Assembly: GCA_947371015.1 (NCBI GenBank)
Contig: CANBNK010000022.1
Location: forward strand, 1-54,076
Length of the DNA stretch: 54,076 nt
Source: Acetobacteraceae bacterium
GTDB taxonomy: Bacteria > Pseudomonadota > Alphaproteobacteria > Acetobacterales > Acetobacteraceae
Direction of reading: 5' to 3'
Positions 8,558 through 16,972 of this stretch are shown in pieces. The notes under the pieces are model-generated. The model did not search any database. It saw only the letters and a list, made by a program, of their open reading frames with translations, and had not been told where the DNA came from. The position numbers were made by a program, and so were the translations under genes. Numbering within the stretch: the stretch's first letter is position 1; each line of letters starts with the position of its first letter.

Positions 8558-8565
8558 GGCGGGCG

Positions 8566-9384
8566 TCACACCGTGAACTGCTCCGCGATGATCCGCTCGG
8601 AAAGCCCGTGGTCGGGGTCGAACAGCAGCGTCAGCGTGATGCTGCGATCCTCGCGCACCTCCACCCGGCGCACGTCGCGCACCTCCGTGTAGTCGGCCAC
8701 CGCCGCCACCGGGCGCTTCTCCGGCTCCAGTATCTCGAACACCACCTGCGCTTCCGCCGGCAGCAGCGCCCCGCGCCAGCGCCGCGGCCGAAACGCTGAT
8801 ATCGGCGTCAGCGGCAGCAGGTTGGCGCCCAGCGGCACGATCGGCCCGTGCGCCGAGAGATTATACGCCGTGCTGCCCGCTGGGGTGGAAACCAGCACGC
8901 CATCGCAGACCAACTCCGCCAGCCGTTCCTTGCCGTCGATCAGGATGCGGATCTTCGCCGCCTGGCGCGTCTCCCGCAGCAGCGAGACCTCGTTGATCGC
9001 CAGTGCTTCCTGCACGCCGCCATCGGCGCCATGCGCCACCATGCGCAGCGGATGCAGCACCGCCGCCTGCGCTTCCGCCAGATGGAACGCCAGCCGGTCC
9101 TCGCGGTAGTCGTTCATCAGGAAGCCGACGCTGCCGCGGTTCATACCGTAGATCGGCAGGTTGCGGCCGAGGAAGCGATGCTGCGTCTCCAGCATCAGCC
9201 CGTCGCCGCCCAGCGCCACAATCGCCAGCGCGTGATCCTCGGCGCAATCGCCGTAGCGTGCCACCAGCCGCGCCTGCGCTTCCAGCGCTGCTTCAGCCGA
9301 CGACGCGATGAAGGCGATGCGTCCCCGCAACTCCGCCTCAAGCAGCGGCGTGGAAACCGGAAAGGCCGCGGGGCTGTCGCTCAC
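8566..9384 (-). CDS. nadK: NAD kinase
   Basis: NAD(+) kinase, 272 residues, phosphorylates NAD to NADP in the cytoplasm. The nucleotide-binding GGDG is at residues 59-62, the NE pair of [10 protein letters not shown] at 131-132, and the conserved [14 protein letters not shown] at 161-174. This matches the usual alphaproteobacterial length of about 255-300. The ATG at 9384 overlaps the end of the upstream nitrilase-family gene by four bases (ATGA), so the two are co-translated. Four tandem palindromic repeats follow 9 bases after the stop. Confidence 0.95.
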   Translation of the reverse strand: MSDSPAAFPVSTPLLEAELRGRIAFIASSAEAALEAQARLVARYGDCAEDHALAIVALGGDGLMLETQHRFLGRNLPIYGMNRGSVGFLMNDYREDRLAFHLAEAQAAVLHPLRMVAHGADGGVQEALAINEVSLLRETRQAAKIRILIDGKERLAELVCDGVLVSTPAGSTAYNLSAHGPIVPLGANLLPLTPISAFRPRRWRGALLPAEAQVVFEILEPEKRPVAAVADYTEVRDVRRVEVREDRSITLTLLFDPDHGLSERIIAEQFTV

Positions 9385-10274
9385 AGCGCCAACTTGCGCA
9401 TGTCGTCACCAAAGTCCACGCGCCTGGCGGCATCGCTGAAGTCCACGCGCCTCGCGGCGCGATGCTCCAAAACGGGCATGTCCCGCCGCACCCGCGCGGT
9501 CAGCGCCTGGTCGATCCGCGCCGTCGCCCAGCCGATGCCGTCGCTGCACTTGGCGACCACATGGCCCCAGGGGTCCGCCACAAGCGAATGGCCATAGACG
9601 CTGCGCTGCGCCCCACGCTCCTCATACTGGCCGTAGGAGGCCGCGGCGATGATCCAGCACTGCGTCTCGATGGCGCGCGCCCGCAGCAGCACTTCCCAAT
9701 GGTCCTTGCCGGTCTGCAGCGTGAAGTTGCTCGGCACCAATATGGCCTCGGCCCCGGCGCGGCGCAGCGCGACATAGTGCTCAGCGAAGCGCATGTCGTA
9801 GCAGATGGTGCAGCCGAACTGCACGCCACCGGCCTCGAACAGCACCAGCTCCTCGCCGGCGCCATACAGCGCGCTTTCGCGGTAGCCGGTACCATCAGGC
9901 GCCACGATGTCGAACAGGTGCACCTTGCGGTAGCGCGCCACTTCCTCACCCGTCGGGTTGAACACGACAGTGGTGTTGAACAGCTTGTCGCCGCCATCCT
10001 CGATGATCGACCCGCCATGCACGAAGATGCCGTGCCGCCGCGCCAGGCCGCGCATCAGCTCATAGGCCGCGCCGCCTTCCCCGCCGGGGCTGGGCAGCAG
10101 TTCGGCCGCCGCGCGCCGGCTGTCCCGCCCGCCGCCCAGATTGGTCCAGGTTTCCGGCAGGCTCACCATGCCCGGCCGGTCGGCCTCGACAGCCGCGCCG
10201 ATCAAGGCCTCGGCGCTGGCCAGGTTGGCGGGCTTGTCGCTGCCCTGATTCATCTGGATGACACTGACGCGCAT
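9381..10274 (-). CDS. Carbon-nitrogen hydrolase, Nit1/Nit2-like
   Basis: A 297-residue member of the nitrilase superfamily. The catalytic triad is visible: Glu41 in SLPETW, Lys117 in RYRKVHLFD, and Cys158 in CTICYDMRF. The overall pattern (VSVIQMN start, [17 protein letters not shown]) fits Nit1/Nit2-type amidases, which hydrolyse deaminated glutathione or omega-amides; that substrate is inferred from family likeness. Just before the C-terminal MRKLAL the protein has a nine-residue tandem duplication, ARRVDFSDA then ARRVDFGDD, absent from the family as I know it. It overlaps nadK by four bases. Confidence 0.88.
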   Translation of the reverse strand: MRVSVIQMNQGSDKPANLASAEALIGAAVEADRPGMVSLPETWTNLGGGRDSRRAAAELLPSPGGEGGAAYELMRGLARRHGIFVHGGSIIEDGGDKLFNTTVVFNPTGEEVARYRKVHLFDIVAPDGTGYRESALYGAGEELVLFEAGGVQFGCTICYDMRFAEHYVALRRAGAEAILVPSNFTLQTGKDHWEVLLRARAIETQCWIIAAASYGQYEERGAQRSVYGHSLVADPWGHVVAKCSDGIGWATARIDQALTARVRRDMPVLEHRAARRVDFSDAARRVDFGDDMRKLAL

Positions 10275-10411
10275 GGGTTGGCCCCCTGCGGCGAGACCGC
10301 CCGCCGCTCACTCGGCGGCCATCAAGCCGCGCCTCGGCGCGCCGCGTCAACCAGCCGGCGCCGGAGGGTGATGCACTCGGGTGAATCACGCTCCGGCTTT
10401 GCACTGAGGGG

Positions 10412-10450
10412 CTGATTCACCGCTACGGCGCTGCCGCCTTCGCGGCTCGG
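10412..10450. repeat. Degenerate TCA-bulge palindrome
   Basis: CTGAT, TCA bulge, middle stem CCGC/GCGG, internal loop TAC/TTC, apical stem GGCG/CGCC around CTGC. The right outer arm has decayed (CTCGG instead of ATCAG). The stems match the second unit at 48468-48505. Confidence 0.65.
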
Positions 10451-10456
10451 ACCCTA

Positions 10457-10494
10457 GAGTCTGTCAGGCGCAGACAGAAGCGCCCGACAGACTC
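10457..10494. terminator. Hairpin A: 15-bp inverted repeat, terminator-like
   Basis: Arms GAGTCTGTCAGGCGC and GCGCCCGACAGACTC pair with one mismatch around an 8-nt loop. The same hairpin recurs at 43484-43528, again followed by palindromic unit(s) in the same orientation, so the two form a composite element. No T-tract of note follows, so termination activity is inferred from position only. Confidence 0.6.
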
Positions 10495-10512
10495 CAGCTC
10501 ATTGTTAGGTCC

Positions 10513-10607
10513 TGTGATTCACGTCTTCGGCGATGCCGCCTGCGACGATCACACTCTAATATGTCCTGTGATTCACGTCTTCGGCGATGCCGCCTGCGAC
10601 GATCACA
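10513..10607. repeat. Two direct tandem TCA-bulge palindromes (54-bp period)
   Basis: Units 10513-10553 and 10567-10607 share outer stem TGTGAT/ATCACA, TCA bulge, CGTC/GACG, TTC/TGC loop and GGCG/CGCC. On the minus strand each is preceded by TTAGAG; in the proximal copy this TAG is the stop codon of the Bug protein gene ending at 10610. Confidence 0.88.
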
Positions 10608-10609
10608 CT

Positions 10610-11593
10610 CTAATCCGCCTTCGCGCCGGAAATCCGCACCACTTCGCGCAGGAACACGCGCTGGGCGGCGGCGTAGCGCACCGCGTCCTCCGGCGTGCTC
10701 CACACACACTTGGCCCCCGTCCGCAGGAAGCGCGCCTGCACCGCCGGGTCCTCGGCAATGGCCTTCATCGTGGCGTTCAGCTTGTCGATGATCGGCCGCG
10801 GCGTGCCCGTGGGCACCACCCAGGCGCACCAGCTGGTCAGCGTGAAGTCGGGCACACCGACCTCCACCATCACCGGAATGTTCGGCAGCGTCGGCCAGCG
10901 CTGCGGGCTGGTCACGGCATAGGCCTTCAGCCGGCCTTCCGCGATGGTCGGGATGTAGCTGGCCAGGTTGTCCAGCGCGCAGGTCAGGTCGCCCGAGAGC
11001 ATCGCCGGGATGATCTGCGCCGCGCCGCGGAACGGCACGTGCTCGCCATCGATCCCCTGGCGGTTGCAGAACAGGCTGCCGGAGAGATGCGCCGTGGTGC
11101 CGATGCCCGGGCTGCCATAGGTGATGCCCTTGGGCCGCGACTTCGCCCAGGCGATGAACTCCTGCATGGTGTTCGGCGGGGTGAAGCTGGCCGGCGCCAC
11201 CAGCACGTTCGGCAACTCCCAGTGCATCGAGACGACAGAGAAATCCTTCTCCGGGTCGAAGGCGAGGTGGCTGTACAGGAACTGCGCGATGCTGAGGTTG
11301 GCGATGGTCGCCGGCCCCATGGTGTAGCCATCCGGCGTGGCCTTGGCGATCGCGTCCATGCCGATATTGCCGCCGGCGCCCGGGCGGTTTTCCAGGATGA
11401 AGTTCTGCCCCAGCTTCGCGGTCAGCTGCTCACTGAGCAGGCGCGCCAGCACGTCGGTGGAGCCGCCCGGCGGCCAGGGAATCACCACCCGCACCGGCCG
11501 GTCCGGCCAGGCCGTTTGCGCCAGGGCCGAGGGAGCTAGGGCAGGCGTGGCCAAGGCAAGCGGGGCGGCAAGCAGACTGCGGCGCGGGATCAT
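10610..11593 (-). CDS. Tripartite tricarboxylate transporter substrate-binding protein (Bug family)
   Basis: A 327-residue periplasmic binding protein of the TctC/Bug family, which captures carboxylates and related small solutes. A Tat-like signal MIPRRSLLAAPLALATPALA precedes the mature start AWPDRPVRVVIPWPPGGSTD. Other family marks are AKLGQNFILENRPGAGGNIG, ITYGSPGIGTTAHL and VPFRGAAQIIPAMLSGD. No TctA or TctB membrane genes are in the window, so it is an orphan binding protein. It is the downstream member of three tandem minus-strand paralogues. The stop TAG merges with a palindromic repeat; the next paralogue ends at the same SGAKAD without it. Confidence 0.92.
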   Translation of the reverse strand: MIPRRSLLAAPLALATPALAPSALAQTAWPDRPVRVVIPWPPGGSTDVLARLLSEQLTAKLGQNFILENRPGAGGNIGMDAIAKATPDGYTMGPATIANLSIAQFLYSHLAFDPEKDFSVVSMHWELPNVLVAPASFTPPNTMQEFIAWAKSRPKGITYGSPGIGTTAHLSGSLFCNRQGIDGEHVPFRGAAQIIPAMLSGDLTCALDNLASYIPTIAEGRLKAYAVTSPQRWPTLPNIPVMVEVGVPDFTLTSWCAWVVPTGTPRPIIDKLNATMKAIAEDPAVQARFLRTGAKCVWSTPEDAVRYAAAQRVFLREVVRISGAKAD

Positions 11594-11679
11594 GGCAGGG
11601 CTCCTCGGCAGGCGCGGCTCAACCGCGACGGTTGCGCCGGTTCAACCGCGCCGGGCCGGCGGCGTCAATGCACGTCGGC

Positions 11680-12699
11680 TCAATCCGCCTTCGCGCCGGA
11701 AACCCGCACCATCTCCTGCCACATCGGCCGTTCCGCCCGGGCGCGGACCATGGTTGCCTCCGGGCTGGTCCACACCGCGCGGCCGCCGGATTGCAGCATC
11801 CGCGCCTGCACATGCGGCATTTCGGCGGCGGCGCGGAACGCGGCGCTGATGCGCTCCACCACCGGCTTCGGCGTGCCGATCGGCGCGATGATCGCGGCCC
11901 AGCTGGTCACCACGAAGTCGGGCATCCCCGCCTCGGCCATGGTCGGCACGTTCGGCAGGGTCGGCCAGCGTTCGGCGCTGGTCACCGCCAGCCCGCGCGC
12001 CCGGCCCTCCCCCAGCACCGGCATCCAGCTCGCCAGGTTGTCCAGCGAGAACTCCACGCTGCCCGAGAGCACCGCCGGCACCCCCTGCGCCGCGCCGCGG
12101 AACGGCACATGAATGCCGTTATACCCCGCCCGCTGCGCGAACAGCGCGCCCGCCAGATGCGGCGTGGTGCCGATGCCCGGGCTGCCGAAGGTGACGCCCT
12201 GCGGCCGCGTCTTGGCCCAGGCGATGAACTCGGCCAGCGAGCGGGATTCATTGAACTGCGGCGCCACCACCGCGATGTTCGGCAGCTCATAGATCAACGA
12301 AATGCCGGTAAGCTCGCGGTCGAAATCGAACGGCATGCTGCTGAACAAATACTGGTTGATGCTGAGCAGCCCAACCGAGACCGAGCCCAGCGTATAGCCA
12401 TCGCCCGGCGATTTCGCGACCTGGTCGGTGCCGATATTGCCGCCGGCGCCCGGCCGGTTTTCCACGATGATCGGCTGGCCCAGGCTCTGCTGCGCCGCCT
12501 CGCAGCTCAGCCGGGTCAGCACGTCCAGGCTGCCGCCGGCCGGGAAGGGCACGATCATGCGGATCGGCCGGTCGGGCCAACGCGGCCCGATGGCCGGAGC
12601 GCCGACAGGCGCGGAGGGATGAATCGGCCCGCCAGATACCTGCGCCAGGGCTGGCGCGGCCAGGGCCAGCGGGGTTGCGAGCAAGGTCCTGCGCAGCAT
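11680..12699 (-). CDS. Bug-family substrate-binding protein with an in-frame repeat insertion
   Basis: A 339-residue TctC/Bug binding protein. The signal MLRRTLLATPLALAAPALAQ is followed, unlike in its neighbours, by an extra stretch reading roughly SGGPIHPSAPVGAPAIGPR before the expected WPDRPIRMIVPFPAGG. That stretch is encoded by one 41-nt unit of the palindromic repeat (12587-12627), and resembles the peptide PIHASAPVGASAIGR encoded by repeats at 27884. The rest is normal: LGQPIIVENRPGAGGNIG, VTFGSPGIGTTPHL, HVPFRGAAQGVPAVLSG. Start ATG 12699 has GGAG eight bases upstream, right after the previous paralogue's stop. Substrate unknown. Confidence 0.9.
   Translation of the reverse strand: MLRRTLLATPLALAAPALAQVSGGPIHPSAPVGAPAIGPRWPDRPIRMIVPFPAGGSLDVLTRLSCEAAQQSLGQPIIVENRPGAGGNIGTDQVAKSPGDGYTLGSVSVGLLSINQYLFSSMPFDFDRELTGISLIYELPNIAVVAPQFNESRSLAEFIAWAKTRPQGVTFGSPGIGTTPHLAGALFAQRAGYNGIHVPFRGAAQGVPAVLSGSVEFSLDNLASWMPVLGEGRARGLAVTSAERWPTLPNVPTMAEAGMPDFVVTSWAAIIAPIGTPKPVVERISAAFRAAAEMPHVQARMLQSGGRAVWTSPEATMVRARAERPMWQEMVRVSGAKAD
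12587..12627. repeat. Palindromic TCA-bulge repeat inside a coding sequence
   Basis: Exactly 41 nt, with outer stem CCGAT/ATCGG, TCA bulge, weakened middle stem (TCCC/GGCC), internal loop TCC/TCC and apical stem GCGCC/GGCGC around TGTC on the minus strand. It lies in frame between the signal peptide and the mature domain of the binding protein, where an extra peptide is likely tolerated. Confidence 0.78.
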
Positions 12700-12704
12700 G
12701 TCGG

Positions 12705-13679
12705 TCACTCCACCTTGGCGCCGGCGACGCGCACCATCTCCGCCCACATCGGCGCTTCCCGCCGCAACCTGGCCACCGCTTCCTCCGGCGAGGTGCCGAG
12801 CAGCCAGCCGCCCATGGCCAGCGCCCGGCGCTGCGCGTTCTCGTCGCGGCTGATCGCCTGGATATGCTGGTTCAGCGCCTGCACGATGGGGACAGGCGTA
12901 CCCGCCGGCAGCGCCCACAAGGACCAGCTGGTCAGCTTGAAATCCGCCATCCCCGCCTCCTCCATGGTCGGCACATCCGGCAGGTTGGGGAAGCGCTGGG
13001 CGCTGGTCACCGCAAGCGCCCGCATGCGGCCTTCCTGGATCTGCGGCATGTAGCTGGCCAGGTTATCCACCGCCACCTGCACGTCGCCGCTCAGCATGGC
13101 CGGGATGGTCTGCGCCGCGCCGCGAAACGGCACATGCACCGCCTGCGTCACGCCCGACCGCGCCAGCAGCGAGGCGCCGCAGAGCTGGATGGTGGTGCCG
13201 ACGCCCGACGACCCATAGGTGACGCCCCTCGGCTGCTGCCGCGCCCAGGCCTGGAACTCCGCCAGGGTGCGCGCCGGCACATGCGCGCTGGGCACCACCA
13301 CCACGTTGGGAAACTCCCACGTCGGGGAGACGTAGATCAGGTCCTTCCAGGGGTCGTAGGGCAGCGTGGCGAACAGCAGTGGCGAGATCAGCACGCCGGG
13401 CATGCCGATGGTGCCGATGGTGTGGCCATCCGGCGCCGCCCGCGCCACCGCCTCGGTGCCCAGGTGGCCGGTGGCGCCGCTGCGATTCTCGATGATGAAG
13501 GTCTGCCCGGTGCGTACCTGCATGTACTCGGCCAGCAGGCGGGACATCACATCCAGGCTGCCGCCCGGCGGAAAGCCGACGATGATGCGGACCGGGCGGG
13601 ACGGCCAGGCGCCACTCTGCGCCAGCGCTGGCGCGGCCAGGCCCATCACGGGTAAGGCCAACAGGCTACGGCGATGCAT
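12705..13679 (-). CDS. Tripartite tricarboxylate transporter substrate-binding protein (Bug family)
   Basis: A 324-residue Bug-family periplasmic binding protein, the first of three tandem paralogues on the minus strand. The signal is MHRRSLLALPVMGLAAPALA; the mature part starts GAWPSRPVRIIVGFPPGGSLD. Family motifs are FIIENRSGATGHLGTEA, VTYGSSGVGTTIQLCG and HVPFRGAAQTIPAMLSGD. GGAGGAG lies about eight bases before ATG 13679. Only five bases separate its stop from the next paralogue's ATG. The three proteins share layout but differ enough to suggest different ligands rather than a recent copy. Confidence 0.92.
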   Translation of the reverse strand: MHRRSLLALPVMGLAAPALAQSGAWPSRPVRIIVGFPPGGSLDVMSRLLAEYMQVRTGQTFIIENRSGATGHLGTEAVARAAPDGHTIGTIGMPGVLISPLLFATLPYDPWKDLIYVSPTWEFPNVVVVPSAHVPARTLAEFQAWARQQPRGVTYGSSGVGTTIQLCGASLLARSGVTQAVHVPFRGAAQTIPAMLSGDVQVAVDNLASYMPQIQEGRMRALAVTSAQRFPNLPDVPTMEEAGMADFKLTSWSLWALPAGTPVPIVQALNQHIQAISRDENAQRRALAMGGWLLGTSPEEAVARLRREAPMWAEMVRVAGAKVE

Positions 13680-13755
13680 CCCCGCTCCTCCATTGTCGTT
13701 GCCGACAGCTTGCCGCTGCCGTTGCCAACAGTGAAGCGCGCCGCACCGCCGAAGA

Positions 13756-14646
13756 TCAATCCTCCTTTGCCAGCGCCGCCTTGGCCGCCTGCAAGCGCGC
13801 CCGCTCCTCCGGCGCCACCTCGGGGTAGTGCAGGTCCAGCCCTTCCATCGCCTCGGCCATCGTCTCGCTGACCACCAGGCGGGTGAACCACTTGTGGTCA
13901 GCCGGCACCACGTGCCAGGGCGCCGCCGCGGTCGCCGTGGCGCGGATCGCCTGCTCATAGGCGGACTGGTATTCCTGCCAGTGCTGCCGCTCCGCGACAT
14001 CGGCGGCCGAGAACTTCCAGTTCTTCTCCGGCGCCTCGATCCGCGCCAGGAAGCGGCGCTTCTGCTCCTCCGGGCTGATGTGCAGGAAGAACTTCAGCAG
14101 CACGATGCCCTGCCGGCCGAGATAGCGCTCAAACGCTGCGATATCCTCCAGCCGTTCATCCCAGATGCTCTTGCTCTCCAATGCCGCCGGCAGCTTCTGC
14201 CTGGCCAGCACCTCCGGATGCACCCGCGCCACCAGCACTTCCTCGTACCAGCTGCGGTTATGGATCCCGATATGTCCGCGCCGCGGCAGCGCCAGCGAGT
14301 GGCGCCACAGGAAGTCGTGGTCCAGTTCGGTCGCGCTCGGCGCCTTGAACGCCTCCACCATGCAGCCCTGCGGGTTCAGCCCGCTGAACACGTGCTTGAT
14401 CGCGCCATCCTTGCCGGCGGCGTCCATCGCCTGGAAAATCGCCAGCACCGCCCAGCGGTCCTGGGCGTAGAGCTTGTCCTGCAACTCCGCCAGCCGGGCC
14501 ATGCCCTCGGCCATCTGCGCCTCGGCGTCTGCCTTGTCGCCGCGGAAGCCATCGGTGTCGGCGGGGTCGATATCCCGCAGCCGGAAGCCCTTGCCCGCGG
14601 TCACGCGGAAGCGCGCCACCAGCTTCGCCCGCGCCTTGCTGTCCAT
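13756..14646 (-). CDS. Polyphosphate kinase 2 family protein
   Basis: A 296-residue PPK2-family polyphosphate:nucleotide phosphotransferase, which moves phosphate between polyphosphate and nucleotides in the cytoplasm. Walker A FQAMDAAGKDG is at residues 71-81. The lid region has RRGHIGIHNRSWYEEVLVARVHP, and the later LLKFFLHISPEEQKRRFLAR and KNWKFSAADV are family hallmarks. The length and single domain fit the class that phosphorylates nucleoside mono- or diphosphates; the exact class is not certain from sequence alone. The start codon abuts the stop of the upstream MFS gene with no spacer. Confidence 0.9.
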   Translation of the reverse strand: MDSKARAKLVARFRVTAGKGFRLRDIDPADTDGFRGDKADAEAQMAEGMARLAELQDKLYAQDRWAVLAIFQAMDAAGKDGAIKHVFSGLNPQGCMVEAFKAPSATELDHDFLWRHSLALPRRGHIGIHNRSWYEEVLVARVHPEVLARQKLPAALESKSIWDERLEDIAAFERYLGRQGIVLLKFFLHISPEEQKRRFLARIEAPEKNWKFSAADVAERQHWQEYQSAYEQAIRATATAAAPWHVVPADHKWFTRLVVSETMAEAMEGLDLHYPEVAPEERARLQAAKAALAKED

Positions 14647-15879
14647 TCAGCCTCTCCTCCCGATCATCGGCGCCACCAGCAGCCAGGCGATGGTCACCGC
14701 CTCCGCCACCAGCGTCGCGCCCATCGCCCAGGAATACCCCGCGGGGTCCCAGCCGCCAGCGGCAGTGCGCGGCCAGAAGTCCAGCACCCAGCCGATGGCG
14801 TTCTGCAGCACGAAAACGACGGCGAGCATGCTGAAGTTCATTGCCGTCGCCACCCGGCCGACCAACTCGGGGGCGAAGCGCTGCGCCACCAGGGAATAGC
14901 TCGCCGGCCCGCAACTGCCGGAGAACGCGAAGCCGAACCACAGCAATGCCAGCGGCAGCACCCCGGCCGGCGGCGCCAGCCCCAGCACCACCTGGAACAG
15001 CAGCATGGCGCCCAGGCCGGTATAGGGCACCAGCATCGGGTTAACCCCGCGCCGCTGCGCCAGGGAAGCCAGGTGCCCGCTGACCAGGTTGCCGGTCATC
15101 ATCCCCAGCGCGTAGCACAGCAGCACATTGGCCCGGCTGAGGTCCGGCAACTGCCCGACGTCGCGCAGCCACGGCCCGGCCCACAGCCCCTGGTAGGTGA
15201 ACACCAGGCCCGAGAGCAGCGCCATCGCCGGCATGAAGCGGATGAACTCGGGGTGCGCGAAGATGCGGCCGAACTCCGCCACCTCCTGTCGCAGCCGGCG
15301 CTTGGGCGGCGCGCTGAAGCCAGGCGGCCGCAACGGCACCGAAAGCCGGATCCACAGCGACACGCAGCAGGCCAGCAGCGCCAGCAGCGCGAAGGCGCCG
15401 CGCCAGCCGATATGCGGCAGCAGCAGTTGCACCGGCACCGTGGCCGCCAGCCCGCCGCCAGCGCCGATGAACACCGCCGCGCCGGTCATCTGCGCCAACT
15501 GGTCGGGCCGGTACCATTGCCGGTTGGCCTGCATGATCCCGATCAGCGCGCCGGCAATGCCGATGCCGGTGATGAAACGCCCCAGCGCCAGCATCGGCGT
15601 ATCCGGCGCCAGCGCACACAGCGCGAAGCCGCAGGCCGCCACCAGCGCCAGCACGGTCTGCACCTTTCGCGCGCCGTGCACGTCCATGGCGACGCCGATT
15701 GGCAGTTGCGCCAGCGCGTAGCTGGCAAAGAACACCGCGGCCAGCGCGCCCAGGCCGCTGGCGGAAAGCCCGAGTTCCACCGCCATCAGCGGGCCGACCG
15801 TGGCCACCACCGAACGGCTGGCCTGGTTGGTGAAGTTCATCGCCGCCAGCGGCAGCGTGACCCTGGCGAAAATCCGCAT
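14647..15879 (-). CDS. MFS transporter
   Basis: A 410-residue major facilitator superfamily carrier with about twelve helices, unrelated in detail to the one at 7171. The motif-A region reads QLPIGVAMDVHGARKV, and a GPGTGIG-like segment (FITGIGIAGALIG) marks helix 4. The ATG at 15879 overlaps the stop of the upstream nuclease-fold gene by one base (TGATG), and its own stop abuts the PPK2 start, so three genes form a tight minus-strand operon. Substrate unknown. Confidence 0.88.
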   Translation of the reverse strand: MRIFARVTLPLAAMNFTNQASRSVVATVGPLMAVELGLSASGLGALAAVFFASYALAQLPIGVAMDVHGARKVQTVLALVAACGFALCALAPDTPMLALGRFITGIGIAGALIGIMQANRQWYRPDQLAQMTGAAVFIGAGGGLAATVPVQLLLPHIGWRGAFALLALLACCVSLWIRLSVPLRPPGFSAPPKRRLRQEVAEFGRIFAHPEFIRFMPAMALLSGLVFTYQGLWAGPWLRDVGQLPDLSRANVLLCYALGMMTGNLVSGHLASLAQRRGVNPMLVPYTGLGAMLLFQVVLGLAPPAGVLPLALLWFGFAFSGSCGPASYSLVAQRFAPELVGRVATAMNFSMLAVVFVLQNAIGWVLDFWPRTAAGGWDPAGYSWAMGATLVAEAVTIAWLLVAPMIGRRG

Positions 15880-16751
15880 CAACGCAGGCCCAGCTGCACA
15901 CTGACCGGGCAGTGGTCCGACAGCAGGTCGCGCAGCCGCGGGTCGTTTTCGGTATAGACCATCACCTTCAGGCTATCCCGCCGCCACCATTCCCGCGCCG
16001 CGCCACCCAGCAGGATGTGGTCGATGAAGGCCCGCCCGCTGCTGTTGCCGCGCGCCCAGCACGGGTTGGAATAGCCCTCCGCCACGCTGACCACCGGGGC
16101 CGCGGCGTGCAGCGCCTGGAACATCTCGTCGCGCTGGCTCAGGCGACGGTTGAAGTCGCCGAGGATGGCGAAGGCCGTGCCTTCACGCCGGCGTTCCGCC
16201 ATCCAGGCCGCCAGCACCGGCACCTGCGCCGCCAGCACCTGGCAATGCGGCGTGCTGGCATTGGCCAATGGCGCATCATGGCAACTGCTTTTCAGGTGCA
16301 CCGCCAGCAGCCGCAGCCGCTGGCCGCCGGCCTCCACCGTGACATCCACGCCCCGCCGCAGCGAAAAGCGCGCCCGCGCCTGCACGTCCAGCGCCGCCAA
16401 GTCGGCATGGCGGGTCACCTGCAGGCTGCGATGCAGCGCGAAGCCGACGCGCTGCACGTCGTTCTCCTCGGCAAACACAAAACTGTAGTTGCGGGCGTCG
16501 AAGACCCGCGCCGCCACCTCGGGGCCATCCACCTCCTGCAGGGCCACGACATCGGCGTTCAGCCGCCGGGCATAGCCGGCCAGACGGTCCAGGTCGGCGG
16601 CGCTGCGGCGCGGCACGTCCGGCGGAATCGCCGGGTCTCCGGCCGGGCGCAGGCTGAGCCAGGCCAGGTTCCAGGTGGCGATCTTGAGGTCGGCGGCCAC
16701 AGCGGGCACGGCGAGCAGGCAGCACAGCGTAAAGGCAAGGATCAGGCGCAT
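15879..16751 (-). CDS. Secreted endonuclease/exonuclease/phosphatase-family protein
   Basis: A 290-residue protein of the DNase I-like fold. A signal peptide (MRLILAFTLCCLLAVPAVAA) leads into ADLKIATWNLAWL, where the Asn is a metal ligand. VVALQEVDG supplies the catalytic Glu, AILGDFNRR the Asp-Asn pair, and LSDHCPVSVQL the C-terminal Asp-His pair, so the active site looks intact. Export to the periplasm or outside is predicted. Members of this fold cleave nucleic acids, phospholipids or inositol phosphates; the substrate is not determined. Confidence 0.87.
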   Translation of the reverse strand: MRLILAFTLCCLLAVPAVAADLKIATWNLAWLSLRPAGDPAIPPDVPRRSAADLDRLAGYARRLNADVVALQEVDGPEVAARVFDARNYSFVFAEENDVQRVGFALHRSLQVTRHADLAALDVQARARFSLRRGVDVTVEAGGQRLRLLAVHLKSSCHDAPLANASTPHCQVLAAQVPVLAAWMAERRREGTAFAILGDFNRRLSQRDEMFQALHAAAPVVSVAEGYSNPCWARGNSSGRAFIDHILLGGAAREWWRRDSLKVMVYTENDPRLRDLLSDHCPVSVQLGLR

Positions 16752-16972
16752 GCGCCCAGCTTGCACGGGGCGGCGCCAGAGGACCATCCCGGTGCCGCGG
16801 CACGGGCACCTATCGCGCCCTGATGCGTTTGCAGGATGGCGTGCCGCGTGATCCACTTGGGTCGATCCATTGGGGGCAAATCATGCTGCGGCGGCCGCCC
16901 GCGTTACTGGAACCGCCGACGCCGAGCAAGACGCACCTCGGCCCCATGGAATTGGCTTGAAGGAAGGCACGA

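Larger units (their letters stand above)
10275..10609. other. 335-bp repeat-filled intergenic region
   Basis: No credible gene. It holds, from left to right, a degenerate TCA-bulge palindrome (10412-10450), a separate 15-bp-arm hairpin (10457-10494) and two nearly identical palindrome units (10513-10553 and 10567-10607). Short frames here only translate the repeats. On the minus strand it is downstream of a Bug protein gene and upstream of the nitrilase gene. Confidence 0.7.

Noticed and set aside
10464-10829. An Arg-rich 121-codon frame with tandem peptides of the CDRRRRHRRRRESQ type
   Set aside because: It is the translation of the two palindrome units and part of the Bug gene in the wrong frame; a similar Arg-rich frame arises at 43351-43602 for the same reason.
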